A stretch of DNA of 64,000 nucleotides from Euptelea pleiosperma (taxonomy: Eukaryota; Streptophyta; Magnoliopsida; Ranunculales; Eupteleaceae): NCBI GenBank assembly GCA_035048495.1, contig CM068548.1, positions 16,807,188 through 16,871,187 on the forward strand, in the 5' to 3' direction. The position numbers were made by a program, and so were the translations under genes. The notes beneath the pieces are model-generated. The model did not search any database. It had not been told where the DNA came from and saw only the letters and a list, made by a program, of their open reading frames with translations. Shown here piece after piece: positions 19,911 to 30,840 of this stretch (position 1 is the stretch's first letter; every line of letters begins with the position of its first letter).

Positions 19911-21314
19911 TGTGGGTGCCGTATTTTCCAGCAAGTCAAAATTGGACACGTATCTCTGGCTTAGCACGTGCGGTTTCGAATACACGACGCGTGTTAGAAG
20001 ACAGCACGCGAGAGTTAATGCGCTGGAATCATCATCAAGAGCTATAAACTGCCTATCGTGTCACTCGATTTCCATTACTTGGAAATGCCACGTGTCAGGA
20101 TTGTATTATCGACACATGGAAGTGATGCTGACAGAGAATGTTAACGTCTCAGTCTTTAATATGTCGGGAAGTATTCAATCTTACCCGACATATTGATGAG
20201 TCTCATCCCACCGAGATCAACTGGGTAGACGGGATCTTTTACAATCTCATCCCGGTTCTCATCCTGGAAACTCAAGTATATCATCCCGGGAACTTCAAAC
20301 ATGTCATCCCGGGAACTCATCTTGGCAACTCAGGTATATCATCCCGGGAACTCCAAATATGTCATCTCGGGAACTCATCCTGGCAACTCAAAGTATATAT
20401 TCCCGGGAACTCCAAATATGTCATCTCGGGAACTCATCCTGGCAACTCAAAGTATATATTCCCGGGAACTCCAAACATGTCATCCCGGGAACTCATCTTG
20501 GCAACTCAGGTATATCATCCCGGGAACTCCAAATATGTCATCCCGGGAACTCATCCTGGCAACTCAAAGTATAGATTCCCGGGAACTCTAAACATGTCAT
20601 CCCGGGACATCATCCCGGCAAGGTCACATTATTGGCTGGATGCATTTATCCCGACAAGGTCATCAGACTTACTTGACGGGATCTATTTCAATATCACCCC
20701 GTCAAAGCCAGATAATGTCAAATGACTTACGTGGCAGGATCTCTTACGTACGAGGTAAGTATTCTGAATACCATCGATTTCTTAACTAATGAATATTGGC
20801 CACGTGGCAGCTAGTTGAACTATCACGAATTCGACATCACCTTATCTGAATATTTGACATGAAGGATGCCACCTCAGTGTCATTTCAGTTATTTCAGGTA
20901 TAACCGAATTAATGAAGTCAAGATATAACCATAAGATTCTGTTTTATAACAGAATTTATCTGAGTCATCATTGACTGGTAACGACTAGACATGTGGAAGG
21001 TGAGTCACGCCCAGTTCTAAGGGTATAAATATGAGACCCTCAGGACTGAGAAGAGGATCTTGCTCTCCAGATCCAGATAGCTTAAACTCTGAAATCTTTT
21101 ACTATTTCCTAAAACCTGTTACATTTCCCAAGCTGACTTGAGCGTCGGAGCCTTGTCAACAGGTACAACCCAATCTCATCTGGAGATCATCCTATCCTTC
21201 GCAGAGGAGAGAGCAGTTTCATCCTGGGGCATCAGAGTCGTCCGATCATCACCATAATCCGAATCGTCTGACCTCAAAGATTGTGTGGGTTAGATCAGAT
21301 ATTTTTCCCCCACA
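19911..21314 (+). repeat. 3' LTR, 1404 bp
   Basis: The same sequence as the 5' LTR, except for one extra 59-bp unit of the TCCCGGGAACTC array (about 20260-20625) and two substitutions I could see (A/G at about 9142 versus 20941, C/T at about 9194 versus 20992). The 195-codon and shorter ORFs here translate the repeats only. The TATA box is at 21024-21031. Confidence 0.95.
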
Positions 21315-21319
21315 GGAGG
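21315..21319. repeat. Target-site duplication, right copy (GGAGG)
   Basis: Identical to 8169-8173. It marks the right edge of the insertion. Confidence 0.9.
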
Positions 21320-23338
21320 GCCATTCCAGATTGAGAAGAATGGTTCTAAGAACATAATAATAAAGAGGGAGGCTCACGATATTTTTCATTGCCGGCTATT
21401 ATTCTTATTTATTAATTCCGTTCCATCACGTTCAAGCCCTATCAGTTCATATGTGGGATAAAGCCACGACGGCAGCCGCCTTAGTTTCATATGCATTTGA
21501 ACCGCAGTTCTTTCTTCCTCATTGGATTGAACGTCCCCCCGAATCAGTCTCTTTAAGAAGCTTCAACATGGCGAAAGAAAGGATCTATTTTATTCATTAG
21601 TATCCCGTAGGTTTCTATCTTCTGAATTGAGAGCCCTGAGACTTTTATCAATATGAATGAGGAGCAACCTCTCAATAGTGAATAAGGCTTCCAGAGGAGT
21701 TAGAAATTCAGGGAGTAGAGCTTCTTTCAAGGTCTTTTTTAACCGCTTGAAGAAAACAAGTATAGTGTTAAGCGTCCTTTCTTTCTGGAAGAAGACCATT
21801 AGGAATGCTACTCTTTCTAACTACAGAAAATGACTCCTTTCTTTCTCAGACATGGCGCAAAAGGGGCCCGGTAGCTGCCTGAGTTCTTATTCCCTTCCCC
21901 AATGCTCGATTCCTAATCAAGCGAACTATTAATCAAACCAGTAAGTGTCAGTAAGGGACGTCTTCTTTCTTCGGCATCTACCCGTAAGAAAACCCATCAG
22001 TTCTCGACGGGATCAAAAAGAAGGCATTCATTAAGGCAGGACCCTCCCCACCTCTTCGGGTGGGTCTCTTCTCGGCAGGAAGGCTTTTGTTTTTTCCTGT
22101 GACCCACCGGTTCAATTAGTCATTTAGTCAGCCCTCGCGAAATAAAAGAATGAATCAATCAAGTAAGCATGAATTGAAGAAAGGGTCGCAGTCAGCGATG
22201 TAAGGCACGTAAAGAAGGGAGTCATTGGCACCCCCTTGTTCAATTCCATTCTTCAATCATTCCGGTCGGTAAGCCTTACCGACTTCAAGCAGTCAACAGT
22301 CAGGTTGAGATGAGCAGGGACGAAACGAAAGCAAAGAAGAAACCGAAAGGCTGTTCTAGTTTCAGACTGGGATAAGGAATGAAAGTCAGACTACTAAAAA
22401 AAAAGAAGCAGAAAGAAGAAGGGCTAATTCCGACCTGCTGGTCATATGAGCGAGTGGGCGGCTATGAGTTAGTTGGCTTCCCTTTCTTTCATGATAGAGT
22501 CTCTAAGAGAGAATGCAAGGTTCCGCCTGAGTTGATTGAGGAAAGAATGACTCGATGAGTAAACATACCTGAGGGGCTTTTATCGAACGTTTTCCTTGAC
22601 TGAAGTGGTTGGGTGGCTTCCCGGCTGGCACTGGAGAATATGAACTGAAAGATGAGAACGATGAGACGAGTAACTGCTTTATTCATCCTTATTGATTTGA
22701 GTTGAGTCACAGAGCTCTTTTCATAGGCAGCCCACTGAATCTTGTTAGTTAGTTATTATGGAGAGCCTTCTTTCATTCATTCAGAATTAGAAGCTTCAAA
22801 ATGGAAGGGCGCGCTAGCGCACGTAGGCTACGGCTTTGATTCCGATCCCAGCGCTTCAAAGCCTACGTGCGCTAGCGCGCTACGGCTTTGAAGCGCTTTC
22901 GCTTCCATAGTTTGCTCCCTCCCTCCCTTTCTCTTATGCTAGGTAAGTTGGGCGGGTCTTCCTATCTTGAATAAAGGTTTTTTCTTGTTCCCTCCCACCC
23001 ATTGGAAGGTAGTTGAATCGTCGAATGAAGGCTCCCTCCCAAAGTCAAAATGAATCACATTTATTGAAGGAAGTAAGGTTGCTCCTACCTTAAGGAAGGC
23101 TGGCCAGAGGTTCAAGGAAAGAAGGATTGATTGAGGTCAATAGGATAAGGAATTAGGCTCAGAATAGGAATAAAAGGCATTAGAATAGAGGAAAGGGTTT
23201 CAAGGGCTCCCGGAAAGAAGCTCGACTAAGGAATATCAATCTAGGAATCAATATCCCCTTTCATTGATATGCATCATCGAACTGTCTTTTCTTGATTAGA
23301 TTGATGTTCCGCTTAGGGAGCGCTCCGGTGAGGAGGCG
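21320..23338. other. Mitochondrial-type spacer
   Basis: No recognised gene. An open stretch at about 21449-21600 (ATG TGG GAT AAA start, ending FNMAKERIYFIH and a TAG) reads like real protein (FEPQFFLPHWIERPPESVSL), but I cannot place it. Minus-strand ORFs at 21590-21799 and 22489-22710 show no domain. A strong hairpin lies at 22809-22880. Confidence 0.5.
22809..22880. repeat. Perfect 20-bp GC-rich inverted repeat
   Basis: GCGCGCTAGCGCACGTAGGC (22809-22828) is exactly complementary to 22861-22880 across a 32-base loop. The arms contain an internal palindrome (GCGCTAGCGC), and parts of the loop (GGCTTTGA/TCAAAGCC) can pair alternatively. It is the strongest small hairpin in the window. Confidence 0.92.
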
Positions 23339-23600
23339 GCATTGAAAATGGGTTTTTTCCGCGTCGTTGGTTACGGAAACCCTAGAATCAACATATTTGT
23401 AATTATCCGATTATCCTGCAAAATTGACAGATTTGTATAGGGATTCGTGTCGGATGTCGATCCGCACTCGGGGTTAGTTAGCACGCGTAAAGAACATAAA
23501 ATGATGGACTTTTTGCTTGGAATTGATGGGGTGAGACTGATGGAGTGATTGAAAACATCTTTTGGTGATTTGTAGAGAGAGAAAATTACTCATAACTAAT
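23339..23600 (+). repeat. Outer inverted arm, left
   Basis: Pairs with 28920-29181. Shared words include GTTGGTTAC, AACCCTAGAATCAACA, CCGATTATCCTGCAAAATT and TTAGAGAGAGAAA-type ends. Identity is roughly 75-85 percent by eye with small indels. Confidence 0.8.
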
Positions 23601-24577
23601 AAAGAACCATAAAAGCAAAATAAAAAAATGCGAAATATCAACTTTATTAATTATCAAAGGTTCCTTACAATTATCAACTAAAATTAAGCAAAAGAAAGAA
23701 ACTACAAAACAATAAAAAGACTAAGCTAGATAGAGAAGTAAGAGAGATGAGAGAGAAAGTGAAAGAAAAGTAGAGAGAAATTAGTTTTAGAGAGAGAGAA
23801 TAATTACTTTGAAACTTACCCCTAGAGATCCAAGGAGGAATGGCTGTGAGGTGGTGTGCACGTGGTGCAAGAGGATTCTGGTGATGCTGTCCACGTGGCG
23901 TGAAGATGTAATACGGTGAAGGAGTTCCAGATCAGTGCAAGGGGTATACCACGTCGAAAAGAGGGAGTGACGTGTTGCTAGAGGTGCAGCACCGTGGGTG
24001 TTTGGTTGCAGACCATTGTTGCAGGAGATGGATCCACGTTGGAGAGGAGGGCCACGACTTGTCGAAAGTGAACGAGGAAGAATAGGTGGTAGCCGGTTTG
24101 GAGAACCAGGCCGTGAAAAATTCTAGGAGGCAGTCTTGGAGATCACCACGTGGAAGAAGATGGTGGTTGTGCACCAGTCCAACAATGCACAGGTGTTGTG
24201 ATCGCCGCTGGTAGATGAGCACGCCCAAGAGGAAACGACAGACCTGCTTCTCCAGCAGGTTGTTCTTGTTAGATCAATCAGCAAGGGGAATGAACGGTCA
24301 AAATTCAGACCATGGGTTTCCACGGTTTCTTCAAACCGTGTGGGAGATGAACTCCTTACCTGTGGAGGGAGCAAGCAGAAGGAAGAAAAGGGGGTTACCT
24401 GTCCAGCAAGGAACGGCGGAGGCAGGCGTTGGAGATGGGCGTCATGGATGGAGCACGCGGATTGAAAAGGGTGGAGGCAGGCGGTGGTTGACGGACTGGT
24501 TCAGGCGGTGAAGGGGTGATGGAAGACGTGCTGCACACAGCAGCAAAGAGGAAGGAGCAGAAGAGGAAGCAGAAGAG

Positions 24578-24662
24578 GAAGAAGAAGAAGAAGAAGAAGA
24601 AGAAGAAGAAGAAGAAGAAGAAGAAGAAGAAGAAGAAGAAGAAGAAGAAGAAGAAGAAGAAG
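24578..24662 (+). repeat. (GAA)n microsatellite, about 28 units
   Basis: A pure GAA/AAG run in the left arm. On the minus strand it is a CTT-rich leader just downstream of a possible first exon (ATGTCTTCGCCGGAGTTG, about 24718-24701) and donor (CTGGTAAGGC). The poly-lysine ORF covering it is not a real gene. Confidence 0.95.
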
Positions 24663-25610
24663 AGGAGGAGGAAGCCTTACCAGACGGCCGGAGTTGCAGG
24701 CAACTCCGGCGAAGACATGAAGAAGAAGAAGAAGAAGAGGAGAAAGAGAAAAAAGAAAAAGAAGGAGAATGAGGAGAGGAAAATGTTCGAAAATGATTTT
24801 GGGGAGGAGAGAAAGAGATTGGAGGGGGATTAGGGTTCGAACGAACCCTTCTCCCTCCTCTTATAAAGCTCCCTATTTCCTTTAATGGAAATAGGGTATT
24901 TTTGAAATAAAAAAAATAATTTTTTTTTTTTTTTTTAAGTAAAAGTCTACTTTTCTTTGGGGAATGTCCCCATTTAGTGGACCCCCCATTTTTTTAAAAT
25001 TTAATTAAAATTCTTTAGAAATTCACGGGGTCCACTAACTGGTCGGACAGCGGGTCGATGATGATGGGCCCGGCTACTGGCCCACATGGATTGATGATGT
25101 CCATCGTCTCACAAGATGATGTGATAGACAGTCTGATGGCGATCGGATGGATGGTGACTTGATTGGGACCCAGATTGGTAAATCGACGGATCTAGAGAGA
25201 TCCAACGGTCCGATTGACGATCCAACGGTCCGATGGAAGATCCAATGGTCAGAAAGCTAAGGGAGATGAGATAGAGCCAATGGGCAAGAGTTCTGGGGTT
25301 AGGTCAGTAGATTCGAGGACCGAGAGATGAAGAGAGAGAGAGAATAAGGAGAGATGAGAGAGAAAGTATCAGAAAATAGAGAGAAAAGCACTGGCGGAGG
25401 GTCTGGAACCCTGGTCTTCACTGTGACCATCCTCACGCTTCTCCAGTAGAGTCGACTATCATTCTTTGCTGACTCATGTGGCTTTAAACGCTTTAGTCCA
25501 TCTTTTGGTCATTGGCTCTCTTACTCTCTTCGTTCTTTGGGCCGGCCTTTTGGTCCTCTTATTCAGCCCATATTTGGTCCATATCTTCTAGTCACAGCAT
25601 GTGGGCTCTT

Positions 25611-25904
25611 TAAGCTTTCCTGATCGATGTGGGCTCGCAAGTCTCAAGAATTGTCCCATCGGGGTTTCCTGCGACAGAAGAAGCGCGTAATGAGACTCTA
25701 TCAGAATGACTCAATGTCTAGACTTCCAAAAATGTGTTTAATGCATGCAAATATACCATTTCGTCCAGAAAAGTGTGTTCTACGCAATAAAAGAGACTCT
25801 TACGTAGAAAAGTAGATAAATAGAGCATTTTAACGTAGGAGAGTGTGAAAACGCTTAGAAGATAACAGTGGAAAATACGTACTTTTAAGCGAATATCAGG
25901 CATC
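25611..25904 (+). repeat. Inner inverted arm, left
   Basis: Contains GCATGCAAATATACCATTTC and CAGTGGAAAATACGTACTTT. The reverse complement is found at 26156-26459 with about ten percent differences. The arms face each other across the loop. Confidence 0.88.
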
Positions 25905-26155
25905 TCCCGTTGCCCTTACGGATTTTCGCATCTTTATTACCGGAGCAATATTGAAAGGGCTTCATTTCGGAATGGGCAAGTACGCAGTCGGCCCTTAAGG
26001 TGAAAATATGACTGCCTAGTTGCGTCGGGGAAAAGCTCCCCCAAACAGACAAGACAGGCAGGGAGCAGAGGGCGCACATGGAAAGGTGCTAGCTCCTCCA
26101 GAAAAGGCTTGGAATACTTCTGGATTCGGTGTTCAAACACCTCAACGCTCGGGTG
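25905..26155. other. Loop of the giant inverted repeat
   Basis: About 250 bases without self-complementary partner in the window and no known gene. Two overlapping minus-strand ORFs of 64 and 67 codons cross it and have no recognisable domain. Confidence 0.6.
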
Positions 26156-26459
26156 CTTGATATTCGCTCAAAAGTGCATATTTTCCACTGTTATCTTCTA
26201 AGCGTTATCATACTCTCCTACGTAAAATTGCTCTAATTTTTCACTTTTCTATGTAAGAGTCTATTTCATTACGCAGAACACACTTTTCTGGACGAAATGG
26301 TATATTTGCATGCATTAAACACATTTTTGGAAGTCTAGGTATGCAGACGTTATGATTGAGACTCATTACGCATTTTCACTATTGCAAGAAACCCGATCAG
26401 ATGATTCTCGAGACTTGCGGGCCCACGATCGACCACTTAAGCCCAACGACAAGCTTAAA
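26156..26459 (-). repeat. Inner inverted arm, right
   Basis: Reverse-complementary counterpart of 25611-25904. The match continues a little further out through GGGCCCGCAAGTCTCGAGAA and AAGCTTGTCG, then weakens. Confidence 0.88.
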
Positions 26460-28919
26460 AGGGCAACAGATCTTGCCATCAAGACACAGCCCAACATGTG
26501 GACCTCGATTGTGTACTTCAAGGCACAGGTTGCTAAACTGATGAGTGATCAAATTTGAGGCCTATAGAGAATGCCAGAGTTCAAGAGCTTAATATTCTAA
26601 GGCCTAAAGCCCATCGTACATCGAGCCCGAAGTCAATCCACAATGTCAAAAGATCGTGGGCCATGATGAATGGTCCAGATTACATGAAGAAGGGTGAAAC
26701 CAAGTGCTAGACCAAAGAGGACATCGAGATTGTTATACGAGGGTAATTGAAATGGCCAGCATGTGTGTTAGAACCTCAGAAGTGGGCCAGCCAAAACCTT
26801 TGACATGCTGACATTTAAATAAATTGGTACTTGGAAGTGCAAGAACGGTTCTAATCCACCAAGCATAATGCTTTTGGCTTGCGACAAAGTAGTATAGAAG
26901 TGCGCTTGGTATATCCAAGAAATGGATGGTCTTGATTAAAATAGTGGCCGATTTGGTACATATGAAGCTGATTGGCGCATAAGGTGATGTGGTGCAACAA
27001 ATGATGGACTACCAATGCATGAACCAGTGTATAAAACATTAGATCAATGGGTCAGACTACCGGACCATACACGGATTAAAATGGTGCCCCACGTGAAAGA
27101 TGATGGACTGGATGATAGATACACAAAGTAACGGTGGATGCATATAAGAAGCTAGACGGATCGCTAAATAGGTAGCAAATCATAAGGGCATTATTGTCAT
27201 ACAAAGCTTGGTGACCGTTGGATGCATTAAATGACGGGTAATGGGTATGTTGGACTATCCTAATGAAGAGGTAGACCACACATTAGCCTTGATGGAGGGG
27301 GGATATATGTTTTCTTCTTTAATGGGCTGATGTGGCAGCACCTATTGGGAGGGAAGTGGGACCCAGCATGAAGCTAACGGTTTCCACTTTGATTTGGAAA
27401 CCGTTTCACCACATAAATCTTTCTTTTTATTCTCACTTTCTATTTTTTCCTAAAAACCCTAATCCCTTGATGAGAAATATATATTCTCTCAACCTAGCCA
27501 GCCGTCAGCCCTCTCTCACATGCTAGACCTCTCCACAATGTTCTCTCCCACTACCATTAACGCCCCTACCATTAACACCCCAGGCCTCATTTGAACTTCA
27601 CAAAAAAAAAAAACCTACCACCTCCTTCTCACCCTACCGCCCCCATCTCCATCTCTCTTTCTTGGGAAAACCCAGCCGCCACCTTCTTTGAGCGGATTCG
27701 GTGGCTGTTCTTGAAACAGCCACCGTTATCTCTTCCAAAATAACACTAGAAAAAAAAAACAGCAAAAGAAAAAGGAAGAAGAAGAAGAAGGAAGAGGGGG
27801 GATACCTACCTGCTGGATCGCCCTCTCCTTGCCATCCACATCCATCCACCAGCAGCCAACGTCCAGCCGCCTTCTTCAAGGCGTCTCACTTCACCACCGC
27901 CTGCACTGCCTAAACCTCCATTGTTGCTGCCTTCTCCAGCCACCCTCCAAATCACAGGTCATCTCCCTCATAAGATCGGCAGGAGCACCACCATTTTTGT
28001 CCCAGCCTTCGTTCTCTACAAGCCGTCATCTTCATTCTTCTTCCACACCTTGTTGGCCCTTCTCCCCCCCATTCTCTACCACGTTCCACAATCTCCTCTC
28101 TCATCTTTCCCTCCTTCTTCACCGTTTTCTTCAAGAAGAAAAGCAAAAAAAAAAAAAAAAAAAAAGAGATAGAAGAAGAAAAGAGAGGAGGCTTACCTTC
28201 TCTGGAGTTGCCGCCATCCTCACCTTACTGCACTACCATTCACACCATCGGACTGGTCCGTCTAGTCCACCAATAGCAACCTCCACTTTCTCCTCTTCAC
28301 CCTTCATGCCTGCAGTCTGGTCACCATGAACACCAGCAAATCAGCAACTCCACCACGTGGTCTCCAAGCATAGCAACCTGCCAAGCACTCTACCGTCCTT
28401 TCCTCTCCCCCCACAACGGTGCTCTCTCTCTCTTTGCAACGCTGGTGGGCGACACAACACGTGCACACAAAACCAACAACCCCTCAAGGTTCCATCATTT
28501 TTTCGGGTTCCATGTAAACCCTTCACTCATGGCCAAACTCCCATTCACATGTCCAAGTCCGATGCATTGGCTGATCCAATTACCAGGGCCGAACCACTCA
28601 ACGGGTGAGTCTTAAGGTTAGTCTTCCAAACTTTCTCTCTCTAGGGTAGTTCTCTCTCTAGATTTCTCTATCTAGTTCTCTCTTCGCTATATATTTTCTC
28701 TCTCTAGACCTTTTTAGCATCACTTTCTCTCTCCCCCATAGTTTCTCTCTCTAGGATAGCCTTCTTTGATAGTTCTATCTCTACTTTTTCTCATTTCTCT
28801 CTCTAATTTTTATGGCTTTCTAGATTATTTTTGAATTTAATTGTATTTTGTAAGACTCATTGAGAATGAATAAAATTGTTATTTTTGCATTTGTTAGTTT
28901 ACTTTTGTGTTTTTTGGTT

Positions 28920-29181
28920 GTTTGTGGCAATTTCTCTCTCTAAAAATCACTAAGCATGTTTTAAATCGCTTCACCATTCTCACCCTACCACAATTTCTGA
29001 GATAAATCCGTTATTTCATGTTCATGAGTCGCGCGAACTAACCCCGAGTGCGGATCGACATCCGACACGAAACTGCTATACAAAAATCTCAAATTTTGCA
29101 GGATAATCGGATCAAATTACAAATCTTGTTGATTCTAGGGTTGCTGTAACCAACAACGCGGAAAAACCCTATTTTCAGTGC
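28920..29181 (-). repeat. Outer inverted arm, right
   Basis: Counterpart of 23339-23600. It ends ACCCTATTTTCAGTGC. The flanks of the two ends (GAGGAGGCG left, TACGCATCG right) are not duplicates, so no target-site duplication is visible. Confidence 0.8.
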
Positions 29182-29687
29182 TACGCATCGCCACAGCGAA
29201 CTAGTAAGCTCGATGCTTAACACTGGCACGAAACGAGCCCCTTCAATGTGGTGTTGTTCAGGAGGGAAGGATAAACCTGAACCAAACAGCTTGGGATTCG
29301 TCTTGGAGAAACCACTGGAGGAAAAGCAGACACGGGAGATAGTAGGAAAGCAGGGGCGGTAATGTGCAAACTGAGCCCATTGATCCCTCCCCCCAAAAAA
29401 AAGGACACAGCCAAGCTGAGGTGCCCCCTAAGGCGACTGAGGCCCAGGAGGCAACAGGCAGGAAGGCAAGTGCGTATCGAGCCTGGGTAATGGTTAGTCT
29501 TCCCCCACTCCTGACCATCTAAATGATGATCTTGGGAGCTTGCCTGCTGACTGTGAACATTAACAGCAAGCTGGGGCATTAGCAAAACAAGACTTTCTAG
29601 TGGTTGCCAAGAAGAAGAAAGGATGTAACCCTGGGAATTCCATAAGCCTGGGTGGGAGCAGAAGTAGGGAAACAATCAATCTAAATT
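29182..29687. other. Spacer between fold-back element and LINE fragment
   Basis: May include the end of a LINE ORF1 region (Ala/Glu/Pro-rich plus-strand translations such as KATEAQEATGRKA around 29425-29470). The 152-codon minus-strand ORF (29217-29675) is the complement of this and carries no domain. Confidence 0.4.
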
Positions 29688-29800
29688 AAGATCTTGTCCT
29701 GGAATGTGAGAGGCCTCGGCAGCAGGCCCAAAAGAAACGCTGTCAAAAATCTTGGTAGAAGATAAAATCTCGATATGGTCGTCTTCAGGAGTGCAACCTG
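29688..29800 (+). pseudogene. LINE (non-LTR retrotransposon) ORF2 endonuclease N-terminus fragment
   Basis: The plus-strand translation gives KILSWNVRGLGSRPKRNAVK followed, after a stop, by NLDMVVF. SWNVRGLG is the hallmark start of the apurinic-type endonuclease of plant LINEs, where N binds the metal site. The frame is lost within about 35 codons and no reverse transcriptase follows, so this is a short dead fragment. Confidence 0.6.
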
Positions 29801-30021
29801 GACGAAGACCAGACACCCGTGGTGTTTTTTCATATGGCAAATTCATTACTAGTGGTAGGATTGCCACTGTCTCCTCAACCTGGACTCTCTAAACCAGCTT
29901 TAGCCCAGGGATATAGACTGGTGGTAGAAGATTGTTGTTACCAGCGGGTAACAAATTGATTATCTTAATATTAGAGGCCCTCCCACCCCGCCGGGTAGGA
30001 GGACCTCCTTTGTCAGCGAAC

Positions 30022-30183
30022 TTACTAGGTTGGATCGGATGTCAACCTGTGGAGGCACCATTTGTTACTATTGGACAAATTCCTCCTTTCGTTTTCTTCT
30101 TGTTCTTTGCCATAACGCCCATTCCGGGACGAGTTGGAAGAGGAATTCCTAATTATTACACAGATGGGACTGATTACACCTGA
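30022..30183 (+). pseudogene. cob: Cytochrome b 3' end fragment
   Basis: LLGWIGCQPVEAPFVTIGQI followed by PPFVFFLFFAITPIPGRVG and RGIPNYYTDGTDYT then a TGA stop is the C-terminus of plant mitochondrial apocytochrome b, the last membrane helix and tail. Only about 54 codons remain; the sequence upstream of about 30010 is unrelated, so the gene was broken at this junction. An unedited proline (TPIPG) is consistent with a genomic, unedited copy. The bases after the stop resemble the normal cob 3' flank. The 83-codon ORF starting at 29932 is a chance fusion of upstream spacer to this fragment. Not functional. Confidence 0.88.
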
Positions 30184-30840
30184 TCAGTGAAAAATTCTGA
30201 CACCAATCATTTACGAGTGAGTATTACACCAAGAATTGACAAGCGGATGAGTTTTCTAGTTGGCTATGTTGATATAGCTTAGATAGGGAAAAGATACTCT
30301 ACTATAGGGTAGGGCTGCACTTTAAAATCCGGGGGCTTTGTTCCCAAAACTCCCCTCCGCTTCCTTCCCCTCTTTCGGCCACGAAAGAAAAAGAAAAAGA
30401 AGGGCATGAACAGCACCAGCCAAAACCTATAAGTATTGGATTTTGCCCCTCCTTCCATACATTCCAGTTTGCTGGGCCAACGCAAAGTGAATCACCCTTT
30501 ATCAATGAAACAAAACACCCTTTATTATTCCCATCCAACACACTGGAAGTATTCTTCCAAATGCCGTCCAATTTCTTTTTTTATATAGGATACTTTTATA
30601 AGCATAGGAAAAGTAAGAACCTCGTAATGGGGAGAAAGACCTATAATGGGCGTTGGAACCTGCTTTGTATCTCAACCATCAACTGTGCCTGCCTATGTAT
30701 CCGTTATTGGTGCTTACGGTCATCCGGCGGCTATGGAATAGGAGTAAGGCTGCTCGTCTTGCGACAGCTAGTAGGGATAGTGAAATTGCTCTTTCTTCAG
30801 CGCTAGCGAGTGGGGATAGGAAGATTGCCGCCTGCGCTCG
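30184..30840. other. cob 3' flank and spacer
   Basis: About 120 bases after the stop probably belong to the original cob 3' untranslated region. The remainder has ORFs of 60-90 codons on both strands (30279-30571 minus, 30561-30844 plus) without recognisable domains. Confidence 0.45.

Larger units (their letters stand above)
8174..21314 (+). mobile_element. Complete Ty3/gypsy (Tat-type) LTR retrotransposon, 13.1 kb
   Basis: A structurally complete element. Direct LTRs (8174-9518 and 19911-21314) start TGTGGG and end CCCACA, with a matching GGAGG target duplication. The order is primer site, gag-protease, pol (RT, RNase H, extra RNase H, integrase), tandem repeats, antisense gene, polypurine tract. 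The second, archaeal-type RNase H, the integrase position after it, the TGGCGCCG primer site and the antisense ORF at the 3' side place it in the Tat lineage near Retand/Grande-like elements; this rests on knowledge of the family. It lacks an ORF upstream of gag, so it is not Ogre-like there. By eye the LTRs differ at two positions plus one 59-bp repeat unit, so insertion was recent. Its surroundings are mitochondrial-type DNA. It therefore either landed in a nuclear copy of mtDNA or, much less commonly, in the organelle. Confidence 0.95.
23339..29181. mobile_element. Giant inverted-repeat (fold-back / long-TIR) element, 5.8 kb
   Basis: The ends are inverted copies: 23339 reads GCATTGAAAATGGGTTTTTT and the reverse complement of the right end reads GCACTGAAAATAGGGTTTTT. 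Homology continues inward for about 260 bases through TCGTGTCGGATGTCGATCCG and CACTCGGGGTTAGTT. The innermost arms (25611-25904 and 26156-26459) are also inverted copies at about 85-90 percent, around a loop of about 250 bases. Between them the arms share order and composition (CT-rich tract, (A)GAA runs, outward-facing gene-like 5' ends) but are diverged. No transposase is visible, and I found no flanking duplication. The best family guess is a non-autonomous Mutator-like or fold-back DNA transposon of nuclear origin. Confidence 0.6.

Noticed and set aside
24516..24833. 105-codon lysine-rich ORF
   Set aside because: It is the (GAA)n microsatellite and flanking purine-rich DNA read in one frame.
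23339..29181. Two LTRs of a retrotransposon
   Set aside because: The ends are inverted, not direct, copies, and there is no PBS, PPT or pol inside.
29932..30183. Intact small gene of 83 codons
   Set aside because: Only the last 54 codons are cob; the start is unrelated spacer that happens to be open.
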